Source: UBA11524 sp964542315
GTDB taxonomy: Bacteria > Bacillota > Clostridia > Christensenellales > Aristaeellaceae
Length of the DNA stretch: 12,601 bases
Direction of reading: 5' to 3'
NCBI GenBank assembly: GCA_964542315.1
Contig: CAZIUA010000076.1
Coordinates: forward strand, 1-12,601
Shown: positions 1 through 6,595 of the stretch, one piece after another
Layout of the letters: every line of letters starts with the position of its first letter
Numbering within the stretch: the stretch's first letter is position 1
Program-made: the position numbers and the translations under genes
Notes under the pieces: generated by a model
Database searches by the model: none
The model's input: the letters and a program-made list of their open reading frames with translations, nothing else
What the model was told of the DNA's origin: nothing

Positions 1-344
1 TGATGAACGTGCTGGGCGGCGAGCGCTACAAGATGGTGCCCAAGGAGTCCAAGGACCTGCTGGCCGGTCGTTACGGCAAGCTGCCCGCCCCTGTGAACGA
101 GGAAGTCCGCAAGAAGTGCATCGGCGATATGCCCGTGATCACGCACCGCTATGCGGATGATCTCGCGCCTGAGATGGATCAGCTGCGCGCTGAAGTCAAG
201 GCCAAGGGCTGGTACACCTGCGAGGAGGACGTGCTGAGCTATGCGCTGTTCCCCAAGGTCGCGCCGAAGTTCTTCGAGTACCGTGCGGCGAACCAGCTGA
301 TGGTCGATACCAATGCCATCGAAATGTGCGACATGACCTTCTGA
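1..344 (+). CDS. Biotin-dependent carboxyltransferase, C-terminal part (oxaloacetate decarboxylase alpha / pyruvate carboxylase B type), 5' truncated by the window
   Basis: Only the last 113 complete codons are present; the reading frame is open at the left edge (first full codon at base 3). The residues match the end of the conserved PYC_OADA carboxyltransferase domain, including GERYKMVPKE, YGKLPAPVN and the ALFPKVAPKFFEYR stretch. In this family the domain moves carboxyl groups between biotin and pyruvate/oxaloacetate. The protein stops about 20 residues after this stretch, with no biotin-attachment (MKM) domain, so the carrier would have to be a separate protein, as in multi-subunit sodium-pumping decarboxylases or transcarboxylases. 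An intrinsic terminator follows 30 bases after the stop, so this is the last gene of its transcript. Other members of the family, such as a methylmalonyl-CoA carboxyltransferase 5S subunit, cannot be excluded from the C-terminus alone. Confidence 0.8.
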   Translation, partial: MNVLGGERYKMVPKESKDLLAGRYGKLPAPVNEEVRKKCIGDMPVITHRYADDLAPEMDQLRAEVKAKGWYTCEEDVLSYALFPKVAPKFFEYRAANQLMVDTNAIEMCDMTF

Positions 345-374
345 TTTCCTCTTTGAAAATCGATCATGAAGCAG

Positions 375-409
375 GCGGATATCCGGTCAATGCCGGGTAT
401 CCGCTTTTT
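375..409 (+). terminator. Intrinsic terminator of the carboxyltransferase gene
   Basis: A 12-bp stem (375-386 with 393-404, one G-T wobble) closes a 6-base loop and is followed directly by five T. It lies 30 bases downstream of the carboxyltransferase stop codon. Confidence 0.85.
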
Positions 410-416
410 GCTGCAC

Positions 417-448
417 AAAAAAACAGCGGACACACATGGCATCCGCTG
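417..448 (-). terminator. Intrinsic terminator of the DUF1292 gene pair
   Basis: On the minus strand a 7-bp stem (442-448 with 424-430) with an 11-base loop is followed by seven T (complement of 417-423). It lies about 26 bases beyond the stop of the converging DUF1292 gene. It sits 8 bases from the plus-strand terminator at 375-409, so the two converging transcripts each have their own stop signal. Confidence 0.7.
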
Positions 449-474
449 CAATTTGCTGATTCAGCAGGGGAGGA

Positions 475-783
475 TCATTCGCCTTCGTCGGGGGAGGTCG
501 CTTCCTGCTCCTGCATTTTGGCGAGGAACTCCTTCTCATAGGTGGCGGAGATCGCCTGCAGAAGCGCTTCATCCTCAACAGAGGAATACACTTCGCCTTC
601 CTCCGTCTTCTCGGCATGGAGGAAAAACAGCTCTTCTTCGCCATCTTCCTCTTCATCCGACAGCGGCATCAGCACCAGGTAATCTTCACCCTCGTAGTTC
701 ATCACATCCAGCAGCAGAAAATCGACTTCGTTGCCGTTTTCATCCGTCATTGTGATGAAGCTGTCGTCATCCAGATCCAGCAT
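475..783 (-). CDS. DUF1292 family small acidic protein (second of tandem pair)
   Basis: A 102-residue protein of the DUF1292 family, which is of unknown function, widespread in Firmicutes and probably cytosolic. The family signature is an N-terminal beta-rich segment of the type 'D..G.E..F..LD....E...YLVL.P': here MTDENGNEVDF at about 12-22 and YLVLMPL at about 35-41. By hand count about 34 residues are Asp or Glu against three Lys and no Arg. The ATG at 783 is preceded by AAAGGAGG at good spacing, which fixes the start. It lies 21 bases after the stop of the related gene at 805-1143, so both are probably one transcript from the promoter at 1191-1219. The terminator at 417-448 ends it. No signal peptide or membrane segment is visible. 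Confidence 0.85.
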   Translation of the reverse strand: MLDLDDDSFITMTDENGNEVDFLLLDVMNYEGEDYLVLMPLSDEEEDGEEELFFLHAEKTEEGEVYSSVEDEALLQAISATYEKEFLAKMQEQEATSPDEGE

Positions 784-804
784 AGTGTCCTCCTTTGTCG
801 GCTT

Positions 805-1143
805 TTACTCCGCGTCGGTGAAGAGGGCGTCTTCGTCCGCTTCGTCGGTGAAGTTGTACTCATCAGCGAAAAGCTGCTTGAACTCCTCAAACACCGCATC
901 GGTGACCGCCTCGTCCTCTTCGGGGACCAGATCTTCGGTCTCTTCGTCCACGATGACGGACTTCAGGATCACGACCTCGTCGTCTTCCTCGTCCTGGGGG
1001 ACAAGCACGACATACTCGTTGTCGTTCTTCTCGATGCGGGCGGCGATGTCATACAGGAACTCGTTGCCCTCGTCATCGGTCATCACAACCACGTCTTCGT
1101 ACTCTTCTTCGTTCAGCTCGGGGGTGTTGTTGATATCAGTCAT
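805..1143 (-). CDS. DUF1292 family small acidic protein (first of tandem pair)
   Basis: A 112-residue paralogue of its downstream neighbour. The DUF1292 pattern is clear: MTDDEGNEFLYDI at about 21-33, then NEYVVLVP at about 42-49. About 42 residues are Asp or Glu against four Lys/Arg. The open frame extends upstream to 1200, but the ATG at 1143 is chosen because AAAGGAGG (1154-1161) lies 8-10 bases before it and the promoter -10 box (1191-1196) lies inside the longer frame. The second half (about 60-112) is an acidic, probably helical tail. The function of the family is unknown. In many Firmicutes a single DUF1292 gene lies near RuvX-type or Fur-type genes; none is seen here. Confidence 0.87.
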   Translation of the reverse strand: MTDINNTPELNEEEYEDVVVMTDDEGNEFLYDIAARIEKNDNEYVVLVPQDEEDDEVVILKSVIVDEETEDLVPEEDEAVTDAVFEEFKQLFADEYNFTDEADEDALFTDAE

Positions 1144-1181
1144 GGGGGTAGCCTCCTTTATTGGCAAATATTCGGGATTTA

Positions 1182-1212
1182 CCCACGCACATTCTATCAC
1201 ATGCGGCGTGGG
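1182..1212. repeat. Inverted repeat flanking the DUF1292 -10 box
   Basis: Perfect 7-bp arms (1182-1188 and 1206-1212, CCCACGC/GCGTGGG) are separated by 17 bases that contain the -10 hexamer. As RNA it could form a hairpin behind exonuclease III, but no T-run follows on either strand. It could instead be an operator. Both readings are inference. Confidence 0.4.
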
Positions 1213-1219
1213 AAAGCAA
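1191..1219 (-). promoter_or_regulatory. SigmaA-type promoter for the DUF1292 pair
   Basis: On the minus strand TTGCTT (1214-1219) and TAGAAT (1191-1196) are separated by exactly 17 bases. Transcription would begin near 1184, about 40 bases before the start codon at 1143. The -35 box begins 14 bases after the exonuclease III stop, so the DUF1292 pair can be expressed apart from the upstream genes. Confidence 0.65.
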
Positions 1220-1233
1220 GAGGCGAATTCGTG

Positions 1234-1968
1234 TCACTCCTTGAGGATGAGCTCCATCGGCCAATGGTCGGAGCCTTTCGCCCTGTATACAACGCGGCAA
1301 TCCGCCACTTCATCCATCAGGCGCTGCGAAACAAGGAAGTAATCCAGGCCGGCGGCGCGCAGGCCTTTTCGATAGGCAAATGCACCGGCCTTTTCGCCCG
1401 GATGCAGCTGACGGAATGCATCCACAAAGCCGCTGTGCAGGATGGCCGTCAGCCCGCTGCGCTCCGCCTGGGTATAGCCGGGGACATGCATGCCCTGCTT
1501 GCCCTCGGATAAGTCCTTCTCGTTGTAGGCAGCATTCAGATCGCCACAGAGGATGACCGGCTTTTGCACATCGAGCTCCCTGAGCAGCTGCAGCAGCGCC
1601 GCATCCCACTGCATGCGGTCTTCCAGACGGGACAGATCCGCCGCCACATTGGGCGTATAGCAGTTGACCAGGTAGAACCGGCCGAGATCCAGAGTGATGA
1701 CGCGGCCTTCATCGTCGGTATCCAGTCCAAGGCCGGTATACGCCGCGAGCGGTTCGCGCATGGTCAGGATCGCGGTGCCGGAATAGCCCGGACGCGCGGC
1801 GTAATTCCAGTATTGCAGATACCCCGGGATGTCCACGCCGCCTTCATCCGCCTGCATTTTCGTTTCCTGCAGGCAAAACACATCCGCATCCAGCTCATTG
1901 AAGGTATCCAGAAAGGTCTGATTCATCAGTGAGCGGAAACCGTTCACATTCCAGCTGACGATTTTCAT
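1234..1968 (-). CDS. xth: Exodeoxyribonuclease III / AP endonuclease (ExoIII family)
   Basis: A 244-residue EEP-fold nuclease that in this family cuts DNA at abasic sites and removes nucleotides 3' to 5' in base excision repair, in the cytosol with Mg2+. Visible motifs in order are KIVSWNVNGFR (2-12, with the metal-site Asn), LQETK (33-37, catalytic Glu35), NCYTPN (102-107), GDLNAAY (142-148, Asp143 and Asn145), LDYFLVS (208-214, Asp209) and GSDHWP (232-237, Asp234 and His235). The start is the ATG at 1968. It overlaps the stop of the histidine phosphatase gene (ATGA), so translation is probably coupled; the longer open frame to 1992 has no advantage. One oddity: the family's GWRIDY/GLRIDL loop reads GLRAAGLDY here, so the nucleic-acid-contacting loop is divergent. 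Confidence in the family is high. Confidence 0.93.
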   Translation of the reverse strand: MKIVSWNVNGFRSLMNQTFLDTFNELDADVFCLQETKMQADEGGVDIPGYLQYWNYAARPGYSGTAILTMREPLAAYTGLGLDTDDEGRVITLDLGRFYLVNCYTPNVAADLSRLEDRMQWDAALLQLLRELDVQKPVILCGDLNAAYNEKDLSEGKQGMHVPGYTQAERSGLTAILHSGFVDAFRQLHPGEKAGAFAYRKGLRAAGLDYFLVSQRLMDEVADCRVVYRAKGSDHWPMELILKE

Positions 1969-2723
1969 TTGGTGTAGCCCAGTTCCTTCCATTCCGGCGG
2001 ATCAGTGCTATCCACGCCGGTGTAGCATTCCGGGAAGAGCGCCGCGGTGGAATAGGGCTCGTTGCCGGCATACAGGTGGCTGATGTCGCCCAGCTGCATG
2101 CAGCGCCAGGCAACTTCGCCCTTGACGCGCTCCTCCGTGATGACGATGGTGACGCTGGAAGGCTGCGTGCAGAAGCCGTGCCACAGGTTGATGGGGGTGA
2201 TGCCGATCAGGTGGCTCAGGCAGGCCATCATGATGCCGAAATGGCAGAACAGCACCAGCGTGTCAGGACGATTGTCCTCCACGTGATAGATCTGGCCATC
2301 GCGGATGTAACCGTGCTCGGCCAGCAGCGCATCCAGTCCCTCGGTGGTTTCCTGCCAGATCTCCGCCACATTGCCGCCGGACATCAACGGGTCATCCAGC
2401 CAGGCGTCCATATCGCGCAGAGCCTTGCGATCTTGCCAGAGCGCAGGCTTGTAATCCCACGGGATGCGGTGGTGTCCGCTTTCAGGATCCACGCTGTGTC
2501 CGCGGAATTCCGCCAGCCAGGGCAGCACGGTGGCTTCGCGGCCGACTTTTTCCAGGGTATAGCGGGCCGTTTCACGGGCACGGCCAAGCGGGGAGGTGTA
2601 GAACGCCTTGACATCCAGCTTACTCAGGCGTTCGGCCAGGAGCTGCGCCTCATGATGGCCCTTGGCGGTCAGGGAGTCAATGGCATAATATGGTTCCGCA
2701 TGCCGGACAAAAATTAGTTTCAT
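1965..2723 (-). CDS. Histidine phosphatase (phosphoglycerate mutase-like) family protein
   Basis: A 252-residue member of the histidine phosphatase superfamily, probably cytosolic. Key residues are visible: the RHAE motif at 7-10 (His8 would be the phosphate acceptor), SPLGRARETA at 44-53 (phosphate-binding Arg), Glu72 as the likely acid, and FCHFG at 159-163 (second catalytic His161). Substrates in this family range from sugar phosphates to small metabolites and cannot be told here. The start is the ATG at 2723, preceded by GGAGG (2731-2735 on the minus strand) at 7 bases; the longer open frame to 2960 runs into araA and is rejected. The 3' end overlaps the exonuclease III gene by 4 bases. 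Upstream is the weak araA terminator, so expression may come from read-through; I saw no clear separate promoter in the 56-base gap. Confidence 0.88.
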   Translation of the reverse strand: MKLIFVRHAEPYYAIDSLTAKGHHEAQLLAERLSKLDVKAFYTSPLGRARETARYTLEKVGREATVLPWLAEFRGHSVDPESGHHRIPWDYKPALWQDRKALRDMDAWLDDPLMSGGNVAEIWQETTEGLDALLAEHGYIRDGQIYHVEDNRPDTLVLFCHFGIMMACLSHLIGITPINLWHGFCTQPSSVTIVITEERVKGEVAWRCMQLGDISHLYAGNEPYSTAALFPECYTGVDSTDPPEWKELGYTK

Positions 2724-2740
2724 GCGCTTTCCTCCATCAC

Positions 2741-2773
2741 AAAAGGGCTGACCGGCACAAGACCGGCCAGCCT
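2741..2773 (-). terminator. Weak intrinsic terminator or attenuator behind araA
   Basis: A 10-bp stem (2763-2772 with 2746-2755, one G-T wobble) with a 7-base loop lies 7 bases after the araA stop on the minus strand. Only a short T-run follows (complement of 2741-2744, one base after the stem). It probably stops most araA transcripts and lets some pass into the phosphatase gene. Confidence 0.65.
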
Positions 2774-2779
2774 GTTGTC

Positions 2780-4255
2780 TTACTTCAGCTTCCAGGCCAG
2801 GTCGTTGAGGAAGAGCTGCTGCTCCAGACCTTCGACCGTGGTGTCCTTGGTGATATGGACGAACTCGATGTCCATCATGGTCGCCCAGTCCTTCATCTGC
2901 TCGGCGCTCACATCGTAGCTCAGCACGGTGTGATGCGCGCCGCCAGCGGTGATCCAGCACTCCACACCGGTGGTGAGGTCAGGCATAGCACGCCACATCA
3001 CGCGGGCCACAGGGAGGTTGGGCATCTCCATGATGGGCTTGACGCACTCGATATCCTGGCAGATCAGGCGCAGACGTCCGCCCATGTCCACCAGAGACAC
3101 GACGATGGCCTGACCGGCGCGGCCTTCGAACACCAGACGGGCCGGGGGCTCACGGTCGCCAATGCCCAGGGGATGCACCTCAATGCGCGCCTTGTCCGCC
3201 GCGACGGAGGGGCAGACCTCCAGCATATGCGCACCCAGGGAGTACTCATTGCCCTTTTCCAGATGGTAGGTGTAGTCCTCCATGAAGGCGGTGCCGCCGT
3301 TCTGGCCTTCGGACATGGCCTTCAGGATGGCCGTCATAGCCGCAACCTTCCAGTCTCCCTCGCCGCCGTAGCCATAGCCCTGCGCCATCAGGTGCTGGGA
3401 AGCCAGGCCGGGCAGCTGCTTCATGCCATACAGGTCCTGGAAGGTGTTGGCGAAGGCCATGCAGCCCTCGGCGTCCAGCATCTTCTTCATCGCGATCTCC
3501 TCGCGCGCCTGATAGCGAATGGTCTCGATATCGTCGGTAGCCATGGTGTACAGTGCTTCGTATTCCGCCATCTTGGCATCGATCTCCGCCTCGGTGACGG
3601 CGTTCATGGTGTCCACCAGCTGACCCACGGGCCAGGTGTTCACCTGCCAGCCCAGCTTGGTCTGCACCTCGACCTTGTCGCCCTCGGTGACGGCCACTTC
3701 GCGCATGTTATCGCCAAAGCGCATGACCTTCAGGCTCTTGGAGAAGGCCACACCCACCGCAGCGCGCATCCAGGAGCCGATGCGCTCCTGCACGTCCTGA
3801 TCCTGCCAGTAGCCGGCGATCACCTTGCGCGGCATCCGCAGACGCGCAGCGATGAAGCCGTGCTCGCGATCGCCATGGGCAGCCTGGTTCAGGTTCATGA
3901 AGTCCATGTCGATCTCGTCATTGGGGATCTCGCGGTTGTACTGCGTGGCGAAGTGGAGATAGGGCTTCTGCAGGTTGGCAAAGCCGTTGATCCACATCTT
4001 GGAGGGGGAGAAGGTGTGGCACCAGGTGATGATGCCCGCGCAGTTCTCGGCATAATTCGCCTCGCGAACCACGTTAGTGATTTCCTTATTGGTCTTTGCG
4101 GTCACCTTATAGACCAGCTTGCAGGGGAGATTGCCGGAAGCATTCATCTTCTCGACCATTTCCTCGGCGCGGTGAGCGACAGTCTCGAGCACTTCAGGCC
4201 CGTAGAGGAACTGGGATCCGACGACAAACCAGAATTCGTAGTTCTTCAGTGCCAT
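2780..4255 (-). CDS. araA: L-arabinose isomerase
   Basis: A 491-residue full-length L-arabinose isomerase, the cytosolic Mn2+-dependent enzyme that converts L-arabinose to L-ribulose. The family's landmarks are all present: FWFVVGSQFLYG near the N-terminus (8-19), ITWCHTFSPSKMWI (76-89), GEGDWK (298-303) with Glu299, FMEDYTYH (324-331) with Glu326, GAHMLEVCPS (341-350) with His343, and GGAHHT (438-443) with His442. By alignment from memory these match the E. coli residues Glu306, Glu333, His350 and His450. AAGGAGAG lies 7 bases before the ATG at 4255. It has its own promoter (4322-4350) overlapped by a cre-like site, suggesting catabolite repression. No araB, araD, transporter or regulator is seen in the window, so the rest of the pathway must lie elsewhere. 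Confidence 0.97.
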   Translation of the reverse strand: MALKNYEFWFVVGSQFLYGPEVLETVAHRAEEMVEKMNASGNLPCKLVYKVTAKTNKEITNVVREANYAENCAGIITWCHTFSPSKMWINGFANLQKPYLHFATQYNREIPNDEIDMDFMNLNQAAHGDREHGFIAARLRMPRKVIAGYWQDQDVQERIGSWMRAAVGVAFSKSLKVMRFGDNMREVAVTEGDKVEVQTKLGWQVNTWPVGQLVDTMNAVTEAEIDAKMAEYEALYTMATDDIETIRYQAREEIAMKKMLDAEGCMAFANTFQDLYGMKQLPGLASQHLMAQGYGYGGEGDWKVAAMTAILKAMSEGQNGGTAFMEDYTYHLEKGNEYSLGAHMLEVCPSVAADKARIEVHPLGIGDREPPARLVFEGRAGQAIVVSLVDMGGRLRLICQDIECVKPIMEMPNLPVARVMWRAMPDLTTGVECWITAGGAHHTVLSYDVSAEQMKDWATMMDIEFVHITKDTTVEGLEQQLFLNDLAWKLK

Positions 4256-4321
4256 GGATATTCTCTCCTTGTCATTTCATATCATTGACGAAACACCCAA
4301 AGCAGGCATTGTCATACCCTT

Positions 4322-4350
4322 ATTCTATAACAGAACGCCTGAACTTGCAA
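4322..4350 (-). promoter_or_regulatory. SigmaA-type promoter of araA
   Basis: On the minus strand TTGCAA (4345-4350) and TAGAAT (4322-4327) are 17 bases apart. The expected start near 4315 gives a leader of about 60 bases. Confidence 0.65.
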
Positions 4351-4360
4351 GCGGAAAATC
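4345..4360 (+). promoter_or_regulatory. cre-like site (CcpA) overlapping the araA -35 box
   Basis: The 16 bases TTGCAAGCGGAAAATC agree with the first 13 positions of the Bacillus cre consensus WTGNAARCGNWWWCAW and miss the last three. The site covers the araA -35 hexamer, where binding would block RNA polymerase. The cre consensus is established knowledge; its use here is inference. Confidence 0.45.
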
Positions 4361-4374
4361 TTTTGTGGACAAAA
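4361..4374. promoter_or_regulatory. 14-bp palindrome, possible operator
   Basis: TTTTGTGGACAAAA has perfect 6-bp arms around GG. It lies directly upstream of the araA -35 box and 23 bases upstream of the UPF0371 -35 box. The half-site resembles TTTGT/ACAAA of AraR operators but the spacing is two bases shorter, so I do not name the regulator. Confidence 0.35.
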
Positions 4375-4397
4375 AGCCGAAATAAAGCATTTCTCTC

Positions 4398-4426
4398 TTG
4401 TTTGCGGAATCTGAACGTGCTATAAT
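4398..4426 (+). promoter_or_regulatory. SigmaA-type promoter of the UPF0371-phosphoribosyltransferase operon
   Basis: TTGTTT (4398-4403) and a perfect TATAAT (4421-4426) are 17 bases apart. The start would be near 4433, giving a leader of about 32 bases. Confidence 0.8.
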
Positions 4427-4464
4427 ATACAGTTGTGGGCAATAAAACAGGGAGGCGATCCGAC

Positions 4465-5946
4465 ATGCGCATTGGTTTCGATCATGATAAATATACGGCA
4501 ATGCAGTCAGAGCACATCCTTAACCGCATTGCGAAGTTCGGCGGCAAGCTCTATCTGGAGCTGGGCGGCAAACTCTTTGATGATACACACGCATCGCGCG
4601 TGCTGCCCGGCTTCCGTCCGGACAGCAAGATCTCCATGCTTCTGAACCTGAAGGATCAGGCTGAACTCGTCATCGTCATCAACGCTGACGACATCGAGAA
4701 GAACAAGATCCGCGGCGACCTGGGCATCACCTATGATGCGGAAGTGCTGCGCCTGATCGATGCCTTCAGCGGCATCGGGATGTATGTCGGCAGCGTCGTG
4801 CTGACGCGCTGGCGTGAACAGCGCACCGCCGTGCTCTTCAAGGAGCGGCTGGAGTCCCTTGGCATCGCGGTGTACAAGCACTATAACATCGAGGGGTATC
4901 CGTACAACGTCAAGCACATCGTCAGCGATGAGGGCTTCGGCGCGAATGAATACGTCAAGACCACCCGTCCGCTGGTGCTGGTGACGGCGCCCGGCCCGGG
5001 TTCGGGCAAGATGGCTGTCTGCCTGAGCCAGCTGTATCAGGAGCATCAGCGCGGCGTGCAGGCCGGATACGCAAAGTTTGAAACTTTCCCCATTTGGAAT
5101 CTGTCGCTGAAGCACCCCGTGAACGTCGCCTATGAGGCCGCCACCGTTGATCTGGACGATCACAACATGATCGATCCCTATCACCTGGATGCCTATGGCA
5201 TCACGACAGTCAACTACAACCGCGATATCGAGATCTTCCCGGTGCTCAACGCCGTGTTCGAGCAAATCTACGGCAAATCCCCCTATGCATCGCCAACGGA
5301 TATGGGCGTAAACATGGTGGGCAATTGTATCTGCGATGATGAGGTCTGCCGCGAGGCTGCGCATCAGGAGATCATCCGCCGGTATTATTCCGCACGGTGC
5401 GCACTGCGCAAGGGAACCGGCCCGCAGGCTGAGGTGGACAAGCTGGAGCTGCTGATGCAGAAATGTGGCCTGAGCGATGCGGATCGCCCCGTCATCGCCG
5501 CGGCGCGTGACCGTGCTGCGCAGACGAATGCGCCCGCGCTGGCCATGCAGCTGCCCGACGACCGCATCATCACCGGCAAGACGTCGAACCTGCTCGGCCC
5601 GTCTGCGGCGCTGCTGCTGAACGTGCTGAAGGCTTTCGCCGGCATCGAGAAGAGTGTCCACCTGATCCCGCCGCGCATCCTCGAGCCCATTCAGGAGCTC
5701 AAGTGCAAGTACCTTGGCAACCATAACCCCCGCCTGCATACCGATGAGGTGCTGCTGGCGCTGTCCATCAGCGCGGCCAGCGACGAAAACGCCGCCAAGG
5801 CCATGGCGCAGATCCCCCAGCTGCGCAACTGCGAGGCACATTCCACCGTGCTGCTGTCTCCGGTGGACTACAACACCTTCAAGCGCCTGGGCGTGAACCT
5901 TACCTGCGATCCGCAGTATCAGACGCAAAAGCTCTATCACAAATAA
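4465..5946 (+). CDS. UPF0371 / DUF1846 family protein
   Basis: A 493-residue protein matching the length and sequence of the UPF0371 (DUF1846) family, found in Firmicutes and Actinobacteria. To my knowledge the function is unknown although a crystal structure exists. Recognisable stretches are the N-terminal RIGFDHDKY (2-10), GGKLYLELGGKL (26-37) and LPGF (47-50). There is also a glycine-rich P-loop-like APGPGSGKMA (175-184), and AYEAATVDLDD is further on. The GPGSGK loop at the end of a hydrophobic strand (RPLVLVTAPG) suggests nucleotide or phosphate binding; this is inference. The ATG at 4465 follows GGGAGG by 9 bases; the frame open to 4435 would start at the predicted transcription start and is rejected. 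It is followed after 32 bases, with no terminator, by a phosphoribosyltransferase gene. Confidence 0.92.
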   Translation: MRIGFDHDKYTAMQSEHILNRIAKFGGKLYLELGGKLFDDTHASRVLPGFRPDSKISMLLNLKDQAELVIVINADDIEKNKIRGDLGITYDAEVLRLIDAFSGIGMYVGSVVLTRWREQRTAVLFKERLESLGIAVYKHYNIEGYPYNVKHIVSDEGFGANEYVKTTRPLVLVTAPGPGSGKMAVCLSQLYQEHQRGVQAGYAKFETFPIWNLSLKHPVNVAYEAATVDLDDHNMIDPYHLDAYGITTVNYNRDIEIFPVLNAVFEQIYGKSPYASPTDMGVNMVGNCICDDEVCREAAHQEIIRRYYSARCALRKGTGPQAEVDKLELLMQKCGLSDADRPVIAAARDRAAQTNAPALAMQLPDDRIITGKTSNLLGPSAALLLNVLKAFAGIEKSVHLIPPRILEPIQELKCKYLGNHNPRLHTDEVLLALSISAASDENAAKAMAQIPQLRNCEAHSTVLLSPVDYNTFKRLGVNLTCDPQYQTQKLYHK

Positions 5947-5978
5947 GCCAACGACAAAAGTAGAAAGAGGTCGATTTC

Positions 5979-6536
5979 ATGCTGACGTATCCCATGACCA
6001 TTGCCGGACTCAAACGTGAGCTTCCCATCTGCCGTGTGACGGATGATCTGTACATCGGCGCGTTTGTCATCTTCGGCGATTGCGAATTGACAACCGCCTG
6101 CGCTCAGGAGCTGCTCAAGAGCGCCCCTGAATACGACTACATCATCACCGCGGAATCCAAGGGCATCCCGCTGGCGCAGGAAATGGCTCGCCTGCATCAC
6201 GACAGCAAGTGGATGCTGGCGCGCAAGGGCGTGAAGCTCTACATGCGCGATGTGATCTGCGTGGAAGTCAAGTCCATCACCACCGCCGCGGTGCAGAAGC
6301 TGTATCTGGATGGCGATGACGCCGCCATGATGAAGGGCAAGCGCGTGCTGATCGTGGATGACGTCATCTCCACCGGCGAGAGCCTCCATGCGCTGGAGGA
6401 GCTGGTGCGCACGGCAGGCGGCGAGATCGTCGGCCGGATGGCCATCCTCGCGGAGGGCGATGCGCAGACCCGTTCCGACCTCGTTTATCTGGAGAAGCTG
6501 CCGCTGTTCAACGCCAAGGGCGAAGTCATCGGCTAA
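5979..6536 (+). CDS. Type I phosphoribosyltransferase family protein (adenine phosphoribosyltransferase-like)
   Basis: A 185-residue cytosolic type I PRTase. The PRPP-binding signature VLIVDDVISTGES is at 123-135, with the hydrophobic run, two acidic residues and the TG-rich loop in the usual order. Upstream are IITAESKGIPLA (55-66), corresponding to the PPi loop of Apt-like enzymes, and ARKGVKLYM (81-89), comparable to the ARK.GKLP segment of adenine PRTases. Such enzymes join a purine base to PRPP to make a nucleotide. The base used here is not certain: the hood region differs from classical Apt, and a xanthine or regulatory (PurR-like, but without its DNA-binding domain) role is possible. 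An AAAGAGG site precedes the ATG. It shares the UPF0371 transcript and ends at the terminator at 6554-6591. Confidence 0.85.
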   Translation: MLTYPMTIAGLKRELPICRVTDDLYIGAFVIFGDCELTTACAQELLKSAPEYDYIITAESKGIPLAQEMARLHHDSKWMLARKGVKLYMRDVICVEVKSITTAAVQKLYLDGDDAAMMKGKRVLIVDDVISTGESLHALEELVRTAGGEIVGRMAILAEGDAQTRSDLVYLEKLPLFNAKGEVIG

Positions 6537-6553
6537 GCGGAACAAAGTGATCA

Positions 6554-6591
6554 CCGTCTGTCAGCAGAACAGCTGGCAGGCGGCTTTTTTT
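6554..6591 (+). terminator. Intrinsic terminator of the UPF0371-phosphoribosyltransferase operon
   Basis: A 12-bp stem (6554-6565 with 6572-6583, two G-T wobbles) with a 6-base loop is followed by C and seven T. It separates this operon from the sporulation genes. Confidence 0.9.
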
Positions 6592-6595
6592 GTGG

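Noticed and set aside
616..1512. A 298-codon plus-strand frame opposite the DUF1292 and exonuclease III genes
   Set aside because: It spans several real minus-strand genes and their promoter. Its Val/Leu/Phe/His-rich composition is the antisense of acidic codons.
2690..4288. A 532-codon open frame on the plus strand opposite araA
   Set aside because: It is the antisense shadow of a clearly conserved araA gene in GC-rich DNA. It has no family resemblance, is rich in His/Leu/Gly as expected for such shadows, and lacks a ribosome binding site.
4507..5940. A 477-codon open frame on the minus strand opposite the UPF0371 gene
   Set aside because: The plus-strand frame is the conserved protein with promoter and ribosome binding site. 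The antisense frame is a shadow of its codon use.
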